Below are positions 1-7,347 of a stretch of 64,000 bases of DNA, piece by piece. The notes beneath the pieces are model-generated. The model worked only from the letters and a program-made list of their open reading frames with translations. It was not told the DNA's origin and made no database searches. Origin of the DNA: Glaciecola sp049650345 (GTDB taxonomy: Bacteria > Pseudomonadota > Gammaproteobacteria > Enterobacterales > Alteromonadaceae). How positions within the stretch are numbered: the stretch's first letter is position 1; every line of letters starts with the position of its first letter. The DNA lies in contig JBARZY010000084.1 in the NCBI GenBank assembly GCA_049650345.1, positions 122,011 through 186,010 of the forward strand, read 5' to 3'. A program made the translations under genes and the position numbers.

Positions 1-856
1 TAATTAAACATGGGATGCCAAATTGAGCAATTGGGCCAATGGTTTTAGGGTGCAATACTTTTGCCCCAAAATAAGATAATTCCATGGCTTCTTGATAAGT
101 AAGTTTGTCGAGTAATACCGCACCGTCAACCTGATTAGGATCGGCATTGTAAACACCATCAACATCGGTCCATATTTCGCAGCAGCTGGCGTCGATACAT
201 GCGGCTAATATTGCGGCTGAGTAGTCAGAGCCATTACGCCCTAGCGTGACTTTTTCGCCCTCTTCGTTAGCAGCAACAAAACCCGGCATAACAAGTAGCT
301 TACTGCCGTCTTTTGGAATGTCGCTAAATTTGGCACGGCTTTGGGTAAGCAAAGCAAGGCTGTCTAGGTATTCACCTTCCGCAACAACATGGTTTACTGG
401 GTCAATAATTTGATTGGCAATGTTATGAGCACTTAAAATAGCGCTAAAAATACGTACACTCACGTATTCGCCCATACTCAGTATGGTCGCAGTTACTTGG
501 TCAGGACAACTTTTTAACAAGGTAATACCTTGTAGTTGCTGGGTTAACATGTCGAGGCGTTCGGTAATGAATGCGTTTACGATGTCAAATTCAAAATTTG
601 GTAATTCGGTTTTTAGCTCGCTAGCAATACCGTGTAGTGTCATGTTCAGTTTTGCTAACAACTCGCCGTAGTCTTTGCCTTGCTCAGCTTGCTCACACAA
701 CAACGACAACGCATTAGTAACCCCTTTAGGAGCAGACAATACAACCGCCGCGCCTTTAGCATCGGTACTGCGGTGGGTATTTGCGCTTATTTCAAACACT
801 TTTAAATAGCGCGTTGCATCGGCTAACGATGACCCACCAAACTTTAACACCTTCAT
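1..856 (-). CDS. thrA: Aspartokinase I/homoserine dehydrogenase I, 5' part only
   Basis: The first 285 residues of an aspartokinase are visible; the gene runs off the left edge. The enzyme phosphorylates aspartate in the cytoplasm, the first step towards threonine. The nucleotide-binding KFGGSS motif is at residues 5-10, and TLGRNGSD, WTDVDGV and FGAKVLHP follow in the usual order for the kinase domain. The start at 856 has a good ribosome site (GCAGGAG, 6 nt upstream). The homoserine dehydrogenase half is outside the window. It is called thrA rather than lysC or metL because a Thr/Ile-rich leader peptide and attenuator lie directly upstream. A monofunctional aspartokinase cannot be excluded from the sequence alone. 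Confidence 0.93.
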   Translation of the reverse strand, partial: MKVLKFGGSSLADATRYLKVFEISANTHRSTDAKGAAVVLSAPKGVTNALSLLCEQAEQGKDYGELLAKLNMTLHGIASELKTELPNFEFDIVNAFITERLDMLTQQLQGITLLKSCPDQVTATILSMGEYVSVRIFSAILSAHNIANQIIDPVNHVVAEGEYLDSLALLTQSRAKFSDIPKDGSKLLVMPGFVAANEEGEKVTLGRNGSDYSAAILAACIDASCCEIWTDVDGVYNADPNQVDGAVLLDKLTYQEAMELSYFGAKVLHPKTIGPIAQFGIPCLI

Positions 857-905
857 TGACAACTCCTGCCCATATTTTATTGTTTAATTTATCCACTGCA
901 GTAAC

Positions 906-930
906 AAAAAAGCCCGCATATTATGCGGGC
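906..930 (-). terminator. Threonine-operon attenuator
   Basis: Read on the minus strand, GCCCGCATA and its complement form a near-perfect hairpin (912-930) followed by six U residues (911-906). It lies between the leader peptide stop and the thrA ribosome site, as expected for a transcription attenuator released when Thr-tRNA or Ile-tRNA is scarce. Confidence 0.9.
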
Positions 931-956
931 TTTCGTTAACTAAAAAATGGCACAAG

Positions 957-1004
957 CTAACGACCGCCCTCGATAGAGGTGGTTATCATCATAATAATAC
1001 GCAT
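957..1004 (-). CDS. thrL: thr operon leader peptide
   Basis: A 15-codon reading frame translates as MRIIMMITTSIEGGR. Two adjacent Thr and four Ile codons precede the attenuator hairpin, the arrangement of threonine leader peptides, where ribosome stalling at Thr/Ile codons prevents terminator formation. It is shorter than the E. coli leader and has only two Thr codons, so control may lean towards isoleucine. The peptide itself has no expected function beyond being translated. Confidence 0.9.
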   Translation of the reverse strand: MRIIMMITTSIEGGR

Positions 1005-1074
1005 ATTACTTTGATTATTCATGTCGTTAGTTCTTATATTCTTTTTTGTATTTGTTTTGTGTTGGTCAATTTGC

Positions 1075-1103
1075 CGTATAGACGTCTAAAAGTCAACTGT
1101 AAA
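1075..1103 (-). promoter_or_regulatory. Candidate promoter of the thr operon
   Basis: On the minus strand TTTACA (1103-1098) and TATACG (1080-1075) are separated by 17 bp, a sigma70-like spacing. Transcription would begin about 65 nt before the leader-peptide ATG. Inferred from sequence only. Confidence 0.5.
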
Positions 1104-1227
1104 ATAGTATTAATGGTAAGTTTTTAAATGCCGCGCTTTGCATTCATAATCAGTAGCCTGTGTTAACACACATGCCCACGAAACAAGTAGTACCTTGGAA
1201 GACGCACGTGCATATAAGTAAAGCCAT

Positions 1228-2211
1228 TTATTTTTTAATATGGGATATTAAATCTAAAGGACTAACCACGGCATTGCCACCACGCTGTAATATATGCACA
1301 TAAATTTGCGTTGTTCTTAAATCAGAATGGCCCAATTGGTCTTGTACTGTGCGAATATCAGAACCATTCAACAGTAAGTGAGTTGCAAAAGAGTGGCGCA
1401 AAGTATGGCAAGTTACTCGTTTACTTATTTGAGCGTCTTTCGCCGCCTTTGATACAGTTTTCTGTATGGTGCGTTCATCTAAATGATGCCGCCTATACCT
1501 TTTACTTTCGGGGTCTACAGATAAGCGACTTGCAGGGAAAAGGTACTGCCAGTTAAGATCATAAGCGGCTCCTCCATACTTCCTTCGTAAGGCATGCGGC
1601 ATATACACACCGTTATATTTTTCATCTAGCACATCTTTAGCCAACAAAGATTTGACCAAATTAATTTGCACTACTATTGAGTCAATAAGTTGTTCAGACA
1701 GGGTGACCACTCTATGTTTTCCGCCTTTACCATTCCAAACCCTGATATTTTTAAACTCAAAATCGATATCTTTTACACGCAAACGCATACATTCCATTAA
1801 ACGCAAGCCGCTGCCATACATAAGCGAAATAGGCAGTTTATGTTTCCCTGGCACACATTCAAAAAATGCCTTGGTTTCGCTAGGTGTTAATACCTCAGGT
1901 AGCTTCGGCTGCTTCATACTTCTCACGTAGTTCATATCAAGCGATAAAGGCGCATTTAAATAATCTTTATACAAAAATACCAACGCATTCAAGGCAACAG
2001 TTTGCGTACTAATTGAAACTTTCTTTTTGACCACGATATAGGTTAAAAACGCTTCCACCTCTACATCGCCAAGTACCTTCGGATGAGAATTATGATTAAA
2101 ACGAATAAACTGCAAAATATATTTTAAGTATGTTTCAATAGTTCTCTTCGCGTAGCGCTTCATATACATAAATTCAGACACTGCTTTTAAAAACGGTGAT
2201 TGCATAAACAT
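1228..2211 (-). CDS. intI: Integron integrase IntI (tyrosine recombinase)
   Basis: This 327-residue site-specific recombinase captures and shuffles cassettes by recombining attI and attC. The N-terminal SAM-like core-binding domain spans about residues 5-90. The catalytic residues are Arg137, Lys165, His269, Arg272, His295 and Tyr304 (IYVHIL). Residues about 205-226 (HALRRKYGGA through WQYLFPA) form the extra segment that separates IntI proteins from XerC/XerD. Length is normal and all catalytic residues are present, so the enzyme looks functional. The ATG at 2211 has AGGG eight nt upstream. It points away from the cassettes, the common arrangement. No LexA-like CTGT-N8-ACAG box was seen upstream, so SOS control is not evident here. 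Confidence 0.97.
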   Translation of the reverse strand: MFMQSPFLKAVSEFMYMKRYAKRTIETYLKYILQFIRFNHNSHPKVLGDVEVEAFLTYIVVKKKVSISTQTVALNALVFLYKDYLNAPLSLDMNYVRSMKQPKLPEVLTPSETKAFFECVPGKHKLPISLMYGSGLRLMECMRLRVKDIDFEFKNIRVWNGKGGKHRVVTLSEQLIDSIVVQINLVKSLLAKDVLDEKYNGVYMPHALRRKYGGAAYDLNWQYLFPASRLSVDPESKRYRRHHLDERTIQKTVSKAAKDAQISKRVTCHTLRHSFATHLLLNGSDIRTVQDQLGHSDLRTTQIYVHILQRGGNAVVSPLDLISHIKK

Positions 2212-2465
2212 GTTTTCCCTAACAAACTAAACATAAGCCATATAAAAATAATTCGACCTGGCTCCCACCCACCGGCTAACAGCAAAACTTTGCATTACAA
2301 CGCCTTTCCCAAACGCGGTATGGCATAAAGTTGATTTACTGGGGCAATATGAATATATTTAAATAAAGGAATTTTTGAAACTATACGGTAGACCAGTTTT
2401 GAAATTAGTTTTTAAACAGATAATAAATTGTTATGTTTCTGAAAAGTAAAGAGTAGAAGGTTACC
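2212..2465. other. intI upstream region with probable attI site
   Basis: This non-coding gap must hold the intI promoter, the cassette promoter Pc and attI. A core-like GTTATGT at 2430-2436 is the best candidate crossover point; GTTACCT at 2460 is an alternative but overlaps the first gene's ribosome site. No convincing sigma70 pair could be assigned to Pc by eye. Confidence 0.5.
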
Positions 2466-2774
2466 TTGGCTACGAACAAAAGTTTAAATTGGAAGCTATA
2501 TTTATTAGGTGCAATTGTTGCAGCGTTGATGATTCAATTAATTAAGCACTATGCGCCTAAGGTAAAAAGTCATTTTTCTCCAGCTGTTAGGTGCACAACA
2601 GTCATGAACTATGAAGGCAGCCAAGAATTCTGTTTGGACGAGCAGTTTCGAATCCCGCTAGACTGTATTTTTGAGGAAGGTAAGCCAAGTCTTCGGTGCA
2701 GCATATTGACCGACCTAGCTGAGCGAAATAAAGGTAAAACAAATAGTACGATTAAAGATGATACAAAAGAATAA
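2466..2774 (+). CDS. Cassette 1: small membrane-anchored protein, unknown
   Basis: This 102-residue protein is not recognised. One membrane segment lies near the N terminus (about residues 10-27), followed by a soluble part with four cysteines that could form disulfides outside the membrane, then a charged C-terminal tail. The TTG start at 2466 is chosen because GAAGG lies five nt upstream and no better ATG precedes the membrane segment. As the attI-proximal cassette it should be the most recently acquired and the most strongly transcribed from Pc. Function unknown. Confidence 0.65.
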   Translation: MATNKSLNWKLYLLGAIVAALMIQLIKHYAPKVKSHFSPAVRCTTVMNYEGSQEFCLDEQFRIPLDCIFEEGKPSLRCSILTDLAERNKGKTNSTIKDDTKE

Positions 2775-2792
2775 TGTTTATTTGAGACCAAA

Positions 2793-2861
2793 ACATAACA
2801 AAAGCATGAAGACGGATTTGTCAGAAAAGCGCTGCCAAACCGCTTATGCAAGGTGTTATGC
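2793..2861 (+). other. attC1
   Basis: 69-bp site bounded by ACATAAC and GTTATGC with an imperfect inverted repeat between. Its body (GAAGACGGAT ... CTTATGCAAGG) resembles attC11. Confidence 0.85.
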
Positions 2862-2885
2862 TCTATTCAATTAATAAGGATATTT

Positions 2886-3308
2886 ATGGATAACGATATT
2901 CAGGTTGGCTACTCGTTTGAGAAAGTATGTAAGTTTACTGGAAGTGAACTTCGGGAAATGGCCAGAGCTTGCGGTGACATGAACTTTATTCATCACGATC
3001 TAGAAGCAGCTAAAAGAACTCGGTTCAAAAACTTGATTGGTAGTGGGAGTGCAATCACTAGTTACTTTTCAGCTTTAATTCCGACACATTTTGCTACAAT
3101 AGCTCCAATTCTTGGGCTAGAAATGACTCAGAAGTTCCTTGCTCCTATATTTCCGGACACGACGTTATATATGAAATGGCAAGTAAATAAGATACACACT
3201 AAATCAAATAACGACTTGATTGTAGAATTGTATGGAAGCATCACCGACGAGAATGAAGTAATTTGTATATCGTCAACGGCTTCTATTCTGCTAGTTGATA
3301 AAATGTAG
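2886..3308 (+). CDS. Cassette 2: MaoC-like hot-dog dehydratase
   Basis: A 140-residue single hot-dog-fold protein of the MaoC/(R)-hydratase type. The hydratase signature is present: Asp31 and His36 (GDMNFIHHD) form the expected catalytic pair, followed by a glycine-serine turn (IGSGSA) and a conserved helix. Family members hydrate or dehydrate enoyl-CoA or enoyl-ACP thioesters in the cytoplasm. The ATG at 2886 is preceded by AAGGA at 2876-2880; upstream in-frame starts lie inside attC1 and are rejected. Being an isolated cassette, it has no pathway partners nearby, so substrate cannot be predicted. Confidence 0.85.
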   Translation: MDNDIQVGYSFEKVCKFTGSELREMARACGDMNFIHHDLEAAKRTRFKNLIGSGSAITSYFSALIPTHFATIAPILGLEMTQKFLAPIFPDTTLYMKWQVNKIHTKSNNDLIVELYGSITDENEVICISSTASILLVDKM

Positions 3309-3312
3309 CCAG

Positions 3313-3393
3313 CATAACAAACGCATTAACACTCGCTGCGCTTCGCTTGGTATTGTAGCCTACGTATTTTTGCCTGTTATGCGGGCGTTATGC
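3313..3393 (+). other. attC2
   Basis: 81-bp site from GCATAAC to GTTATGC. Its right half (GCTTCGCTTGGTATT, then TAGCCTACGTATTTTTGCC) is nearly identical to that of attC3. Confidence 0.9.
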
Positions 3394-3417
3394 CCAATCA
3401 GGGAAGAATTTAGCTAC

Positions 3418-4080
3418 ATGAACTTAGTACTTTTTGACTTCGATAAAACCATTATAAATAGGGATACTGGGGCTGCGTACATGAAGTTCATGCTTTATCG
3501 AAATCCTTTACGTCTGCTGTTTTGTTGTTTGTCATTGCCGATCTCTACGCCATTTTTGTTTCATACGAAGACTAAACATATAGGATTCTCAATACTTTTA
3601 TGGTTAGCAACACTTGGAATCAGCGCCAGAAAAATTATTTATCTGCGTAAGTCGTTCATCCGAATGTACCTCAATGACAGCTCAACTATAATTTTTAAAG
3701 ACGCTGTCCAACAACTATTCTTACATTCTTCAAATACAGATGAGGTTGTAGTCGTTAGTGGGGCTTCAGATTGGATGGTCAAAGCTATTTTTACTCATAA
3801 TCATTTCCCTAACGTAAAGTTCGCCTGCTCTGAAGAAACCCGCTTTTTCGGTGGCATTATCAGTAAATTTCACTGTTACGCATCTAGAAAAGTAAAACGT
3901 GTTCGCGAACTTTTTGATTTAGAAAAATATGACTTAATTATTGGCTACTCAGACAGTTCAGCAGATATCCCAATACTTAAACTTTGCAATAAGCGGTATA
4001 TTGTTAACCCTACCCTAGGATGCTTTAAAAAGTTTACTAGGTCGTTCAATAAGGAAATGGTAATTTTAACTTGGGCATAA
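3418..4080 (+). CDS. Cassette 3: HAD-IB family phosphatase (SerB-like)
   Basis: A 220-residue haloacid-dehalogenase hydrolase of subfamily IB. Motif I is DFDKT with nucleophile Asp7 and general acid Asp9; motif II is VVSGAS; motif III lysine lies in SRKVKR; motif IV is GYSDSSAD. Phosphoserine phosphatase and lipid-phosphate phosphatases share this layout. Two hydrophobic stretches (about residues 30-50 and 58-72) sit in the cap region and may let it touch the membrane, so a lipid or membrane-linked phosphate is plausible but unproven. The ATG at 3418 follows attC2 and begins right at the HAD motif. The stop codon TAA is part of the attC3 box GCATAAC. Confidence 0.85.
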   Translation: MNLVLFDFDKTIINRDTGAAYMKFMLYRNPLRLLFCCLSLPISTPFLFHTKTKHIGFSILLWLATLGISARKIIYLRKSFIRMYLNDSSTIIFKDAVQQLFLHSSNTDEVVVVSGASDWMVKAIFTHNHFPNVKFACSEETRFFGGIISKFHCYASRKVKRVRELFDLEKYDLIIGYSDSSADIPILKLCNKRYIVNPTLGCFKKFTRSFNKEMVILTWA

Positions 4081-4191
4081 CAAACGCATAAACTCGCTCA
4101 CTACGTTCGCTGGGACAAAAACACGTAGGCTCCCTGCGCTTCGCTTGGTATTTTAGCCTACGTATTTTTGCCCGTTATGCGGGTGTTAGCT
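4075..4191 (+). other. attC3
   Basis: 117-bp site from GCATAAC (which supplies the stop codon of the preceding gene) to GTTAGCT. Its right half matches attC2 closely. Confidence 0.9.
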
Positions 4192-4225
4192 GACTTTCAA
4201 GCAATGTTAAAGTAAGGAGGTGGCA

Positions 4226-4678
4226 ATGAGAGCCATAAAGGGACTAGTATTTACTATTGCGATTTGTGTTTTTCTGGGCGGATGCAGTAAAAGTCCTTCA
4301 AATGGGGATTTGGATCGAGCTTTTGAAAACTATGCGACTAATAATGGAGTTGACGGTGTATTGTTAATTGAAAATATACGTAAGACTAATGGGTACTTGT
4401 TAGATGGTATCTATACGGTTGAAATTAGTTTTGAACGTCACTTTTTAATTGGAATAGATGAAGCTATTGCCAATGTAAATAAAAATACGAAGGCTGCAAA
4501 AAGTTCTAATATTGCTGAAAATATGGCTCTAGGTCTGGTAGGACTGATGTCTGGAACTGGGTTTTTAAGGTTAGGTTTTATTCAAGAATATGGAGAATTC
4601 TCTGCGGGTGATATTCAATATATGACACATCAAATTACGTTTATTGAAACCGAAAATGGTTGGCAGGTCTATAATTAA
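4226..4678 (+). CDS. Cassette 4: lipoprotein, unknown
   Basis: A 150-residue protein with a type II signal peptide: positive start (MRAIKG), hydrophobic core and lipobox LGGC at about residues 17-20, so the mature protein is lipid-anchored. The remainder has a glycine-rich hydrophobic patch near residues 95-115 that could insert in or pack against a membrane. No family recognised. The ATG at 4226 has an excellent AAGGAGG five nt upstream; an in-frame GTG at 4220 overlaps that ribosome site and is rejected. Confidence 0.8.
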   Translation: MRAIKGLVFTIAICVFLGGCSKSPSNGDLDRAFENYATNNGVDGVLLIENIRKTNGYLLDGIYTVEISFERHFLIGIDEAIANVNKNTKAAKSSNIAENMALGLVGLMSGTGFLRLGFIQEYGEFSAGDIQYMTHQITFIETENGWQVYN

Positions 4679-4685
4679 GTAAATC

Positions 4686-4772
4686 AGCTAACAAAACAAA
4701 TCAAGTCGGACGCGGTTTTAGTTTAACTGCTGTCTTGGCATTGCGAGCGCGAAGTTTATTTGGATGTTAGGT
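4686..4772 (+). other. attC4
   Basis: 87-bp site from AGCTAAC to GTTAGGT with an imperfect inverted repeat. The body is unlike the other attC sites of the array. Confidence 0.8.
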
Positions 4773-4789
4773 GCTTCTAAGGATTGGAA

Positions 4790-5128
4790 ATGAATAATTC
4801 AGAAAAATTTAAATATTATCTCCTCAGCTATCAAAATAAAGATATCGAAGCAGTTTCAAAACTCTTTGCACCCGATATCCATTTAAGAGATTAGAAAATT
4901 TCTGTTCACGGTAAAGCTACGGCAATGGCAGAAACTCAGAAGAATTTTGACAACGCTTCAAGTTTGGAAATCGAAATCTTAAACATCATGGAAAACGATA
5001 ACTCAGTTTCAGGAGAGCTCAAGATTATTGTTAATCAGACAGAAGTACTTTTTGTTGTAGACGTCGTAACATTCAATAACAAAGGTTTAATCTCATCAAT
5101 CATGGCTTACCTTGGCAGGGAAAACTAG
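4790..5128 (+). pseudogene. Cassette 5: SnoaL/NTF2-like protein gene with in-frame stop
   Basis: Reading from the ATG at 4790 gives MNNSEKFKYY ... DIHLRD, then a TAG at 4892-4894 (codon 35), then the same frame continues as KISVHGKA ... to a stop at 5126-5128. The two parts join without a gap into a 112-residue SnoaL-like (NTF2-fold) protein. In this small-protein family a tryptophan commonly follows the LRD position, so a TGG-to-TAG change is likely. Translation could restart at the ATG at 4925, giving 67 residues lacking the first strands and helices, which is unlikely to fold. Family members are often small ketosteroid-isomerase-like proteins; function here is unknown. Confidence 0.75.
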
Positions 5129-5143
5129 GATGTATCTGCACGC

Positions 5144-5261
5144 ACCTAACAAGGCGCTTAAGTCGTTCCCTGCGGTCACTGGGACAATAACGCTGCGCTA
5201 TGCTATGCTATGCTTCGCATATTTTAGCGCAGCGTTATTGTCCGTCAGCTTCGCGTTAGCT
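5144..5261 (+). other. attC5
   Basis: 118-bp site from a perfect ACCTAAC to GTTAGCT. It contains a long inverted repeat (GGACAATAACGCTGCGCTA with its near complement) and a TATGC run repeated three times around the apex. Confidence 0.9.
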
Positions 5262-5289
5262 ATCAAAATGGATTGTTAAAAGGACTAAT

Positions 5290-5580
5290 ATGCAAACTGC
5301 CGCTTTTATACTTATTCCGGTTATCATTATTGTATTGCTAGTTCGATTATTAAAATCTAATTGGTTTTCAACGATTTTAATCATAATGGTGCTATCAGCT
5401 TCAAACGTTCCAATTAGTAATTATTTATATTGTAATGTCGTTTTAGATAAATGTTCAACTAGCGGTTGGGAGTGGGTTGGCTATTTTTTTATGTGGTTAT
5501 ATGTTTCGGCGGGAGCGATATTTGCACATTTTTTTATTGCAGGAATAATTGGTATTTTTAATGATAGAGGCAAAAGCTAA
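5290..5580 (+). CDS. Cassette 6: small membrane protein, unknown
   Basis: A 96-residue protein made almost entirely of hydrophobic segments: about residues 4-20, 24-44 and 62-86, suggesting three membrane spans. A short cysteine-bearing loop lies between spans two and three. No family recognised. The ATG at 5290 follows AAGGA. The gene's TAA stop is part of the attC6 box AGCTAAC. Confidence 0.7.
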   Translation: MQTAAFILIPVIIIVLLVRLLKSNWFSTILIIMVLSASNVPISNYLYCNVVLDKCSTSGWEWVGYFFMWLYVSAGAIFAHFFIAGIIGIFNDRGKS

Positions 5581-5640
5581 CAAAAGCTTGAAGCGGATAA
5601 AAATAAAGAGCAATTTTTACCGCTTAAGCAGGTGTTAGCC
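5575..5640 (+). other. attC6
   Basis: 66-bp site from AGCTAAC to GTTAGCC. It belongs to the GCGGA ... TACCGCTTAA subfamily shared with attC7, attC8 and attC15. Confidence 0.9.
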
Positions 5641-5656
5641 ATCAAGGAAAGTTCAT

Positions 5657-6106
5657 ATGGAATTTGAGAGATTTTTAGAAATAGTTGGCGCAGTAGGTAT
5701 AAGTATCGGTGGAGGCACAGTAGTCGTTTTTGCGTTGTCCAAATGGTTGGGCAATGTTTGGGCCGGAAGAATCATCGAAAATGAAAAAGCATCGTTATCT
5801 AGAGAGCACGAGCTTCTCGTGAGACGCAGAGATGTTTACTCTAACTTGGCTGTTACTATGCGCATATTCATTAATGACGGCAAAGAACCAACGTCTGTAC
5901 AGCGAAGTGACTTCCTTAATGCATATGATTTAGCTGCTCTTTGGGCAAATGAGGATGTAATAACACAAATGGCTTTGTTTCTAGATTCAGTAATTGATGG
6001 TAATCCCTCAAAAGAGGATTTCGTTGGCTGCATTACGGAAATGAGAAAGGACTGTGGATTCCCCGACACAATCTATGAACATAGGATAGTGAAGTTTGAT
6101 GGCTAA
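5657..6106 (+). CDS. Cassette 7: membrane-anchored protein, unknown
   Basis: A 149-residue protein with one N-terminal membrane span (about residues 8-34, glycine-rich GAVGISIGGG), a basic helical stretch (about 38-62) and a soluble helical C-terminal domain. The layout of an N-terminal anchor followed by a cytoplasmic helical domain is common in cassette-borne and phage-defence proteins, but no defining motif is visible and no function is claimed. ATG at 5657 follows AAGGAAAG. The stop TAA lies inside the attC7 box GGCTAAC. Confidence 0.7.
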   Translation: MEFERFLEIVGAVGISIGGGTVVVFALSKWLGNVWAGRIIENEKASLSREHELLVRRRDVYSNLAVTMRIFINDGKEPTSVQRSDFLNAYDLAALWANEDVITQMALFLDSVIDGNPSKEDFVGCITEMRKDCGFPDTIYEHRIVKFDG

Positions 6107-6166
6107 CAAACAGTTGAAGACGGACAAAAACAAAAGCGGTTTTCGCCGCTTAACTGGGTGTTAGTT
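6101..6166 (+). other. attC7
   Basis: 66-bp site from GGCTAAC to GTTAGTT. The central body GCGGTTTTCGCCGCTTAA is identical to that of attC8. Confidence 0.9.
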
Positions 6167-6181
6167 TCCAAGGAGAACTCA

Positions 6182-6667
6182 ATGGATGAAACAGCAAAAA
6201 CGCTGATAAGAGGTTATAGGAAGATTCGCCGGAAAAGCCTCAAAGAAAACAGTGGTACTCTACCAGTAAAAATAAAATCACTTTTTTCAACAAGTGTTCA
6301 TGTTGACCATATCTCCGATTTTGAATCAAAATTCCAACCAGTCCTTTCTGATTTGATAAACAAAACACTTAAAGGAAAGTCTCTTGAAGAGATTAAATTA
6401 GTACGCCTTCAAGTAAAAATGATCAACGAAAGTCTATCGTTCATAACTAATTTAATGACGGTGTTGACTATTTTATTAGTGACCACAACTGGTTTTTTTG
6501 TCGCATTAGAAGAACTGATTGGTGCGAAAGAGGATTTAGTTGCCTCGCTTCTTTTTATTGGTTTTGCAATATTCACTTTGGTAAAGAGAATGAGTTTACT
6601 CGAACACTCAGGCATTTGCTCACAGTTAGAGAAATTTTTAGAGGCTGAAGTAGACAATGAAAACTAA
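6182..6667 (+). CDS. Cassette 8: protein with C-terminal two-span hairpin, unknown
   Basis: A 161-residue protein. Residues 1-75 are basic, then polar and helical. Two hydrophobic segments follow (about residues 90-112 and 118-138), joined by a short acidic loop, and the protein ends in an acidic tail. The topology puts both ends on the same side, probably the cytoplasm. Not recognised. The start at 6182 follows CAAGGAGAA; an in-frame GTG further upstream lies within attC7 and is rejected. The stop TAA belongs to the attC8 box. Confidence 0.72.
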   Translation: MDETAKTLIRGYRKIRRKSLKENSGTLPVKIKSLFSTSVHVDHISDFESKFQPVLSDLINKTLKGKSLEEIKLVRLQVKMINESLSFITNLMTVLTILLVTTTGFFVALEELIGAKEDLVASLLFIGFAIFTLVKRMSLLEHSGICSQLEKFLEAEVDNEN

Positions 6668-6727
6668 CAAAAAAATTCAAGCGGACAAAAACAAAAGCGG
6701 TTTTCGCCGCTTAATTTGGTGTTATAT
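6662..6727 (+). other. attC8
   Basis: 66-bp site from AACTAAC to GTTATAT, nearly identical in its body to attC7. Confidence 0.9.
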
Positions 6728-6742
6728 CTCTTGAAATATCGC

Positions 6743-6759
6743 CTGTCGTGCCACTGTCG
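6743..6759 (+). promoter_or_regulatory. Candidate operator of the cassette 9 regulator
   Basis: CTGTCG occurs at 6743-6748 and again at 6754-6759, exactly 11 bp apart, in the long leader of the XRE gene that starts at 6829. The leader of the related XRE cassette at 13046 carries TGTCG repeats with the same 11-bp spacing, which suggests a shared autoregulatory site. Confidence 0.45.
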
Positions 6760-6828
6760 GGTATATTTCGTAACTGACAACAAAGAAAAAATGGAACAGT
6801 GTGGTTGCACTTAGGCAAGGAGAATTAA

Positions 6829-7242
6829 ATGATTGTTAGGCGACTACGAGAAAAGCGAAATTGGTCTCAAGAACAACTCGCTATAATGAGTGGGCTAAGT
6901 ACTCGAACCATTCAAAGAATCGAAAGTGGAAATAAAGCCAGTCTTGAATCACTTAAAGCACTTGCCTCTGTGTTTGAAATTGATATTTCTAAACTACAAG
7001 AGGAAATTATTGTGATAGACAAGACATCAGCGGAATGGAATAAAGAACCCTTATTGGTGAAGTTTGCCTTTTGGGGTGTAAAAGCGAGAAAACAAATTGT
7101 CATGCTAGAAATTATAACTGTTCTACTTGGCTTAGCTACGTGGATTATCAAACCAGATATATTTGCAACGTCAGCTTTCTTTCTTTTGGCGTACATTTTT
7201 TCTAACATGAAGCATTACATCGATACGAAAAAATATTGGTGA
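6829..7242 (+). CDS. Cassette 9: XRE-family regulator with membrane domain
   Basis: A 137-residue protein. Residues 1-58 are a Cro/CI-type helix-turn-helix (WSQEQLAIMSGLSTRTIQRIE is the HTH core). Residues 80-130 contain two hydrophobic segments (about 86-102 and 108-124), giving a DNA-binding head tied to a two-span membrane hairpin. Such HTH-2TM proteins are found across bacteria and may sense membrane state. ATG at 6829 has CAAGGAG seven nt upstream. Unlike most cassettes it has about 100 bp of leader before the gene, probably with its own promoter. Cassette 20 encodes a related regulator without the hairpin. Confidence 0.82.
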   Translation: MIVRRLREKRNWSQEQLAIMSGLSTRTIQRIESGNKASLESLKALASVFEIDISKLQEEIIVIDKTSAEWNKEPLLVKFAFWGVKARKQIVMLEIITVLLGLATWIIKPDIFATSAFFLLAYIFSNMKHYIDTKKYW

Positions 7243-7249
7243 ATATGCG

Positions 7250-7335
7250 ATATAACAAGGCGCTTAACGAGACAATAACACAGCGGTGCTGCGCACTTTA
7301 CCGCAGTGCTATTGCTCGTTAGCTTAGCGTTAGCT
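7250..7335 (+). other. attC9
   Basis: 86-bp site from ATATAAC to GTTAGCT with outer arms AACGAG and CTCGTT. Confidence 0.88.
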
Positions 7336-7347
7336 GGTTGGGCTGCA

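Noticed and set aside
483..671. Plus-strand 62-residue frame
   Set aside because: Lies antisense within thrA, has no ribosome site, and the thrA frame shows clear family motifs.
1159..1170. Palindrome TGTGTTAACACA after intI
   Set aside because: Short, no U-tract, and no matching site elsewhere in the promoter region; may be chance.
2212..2465. LexA box upstream of intI
   Set aside because: No CTGT-N8-ACAG or close variant could be found on either strand, so SOS control is not claimed.
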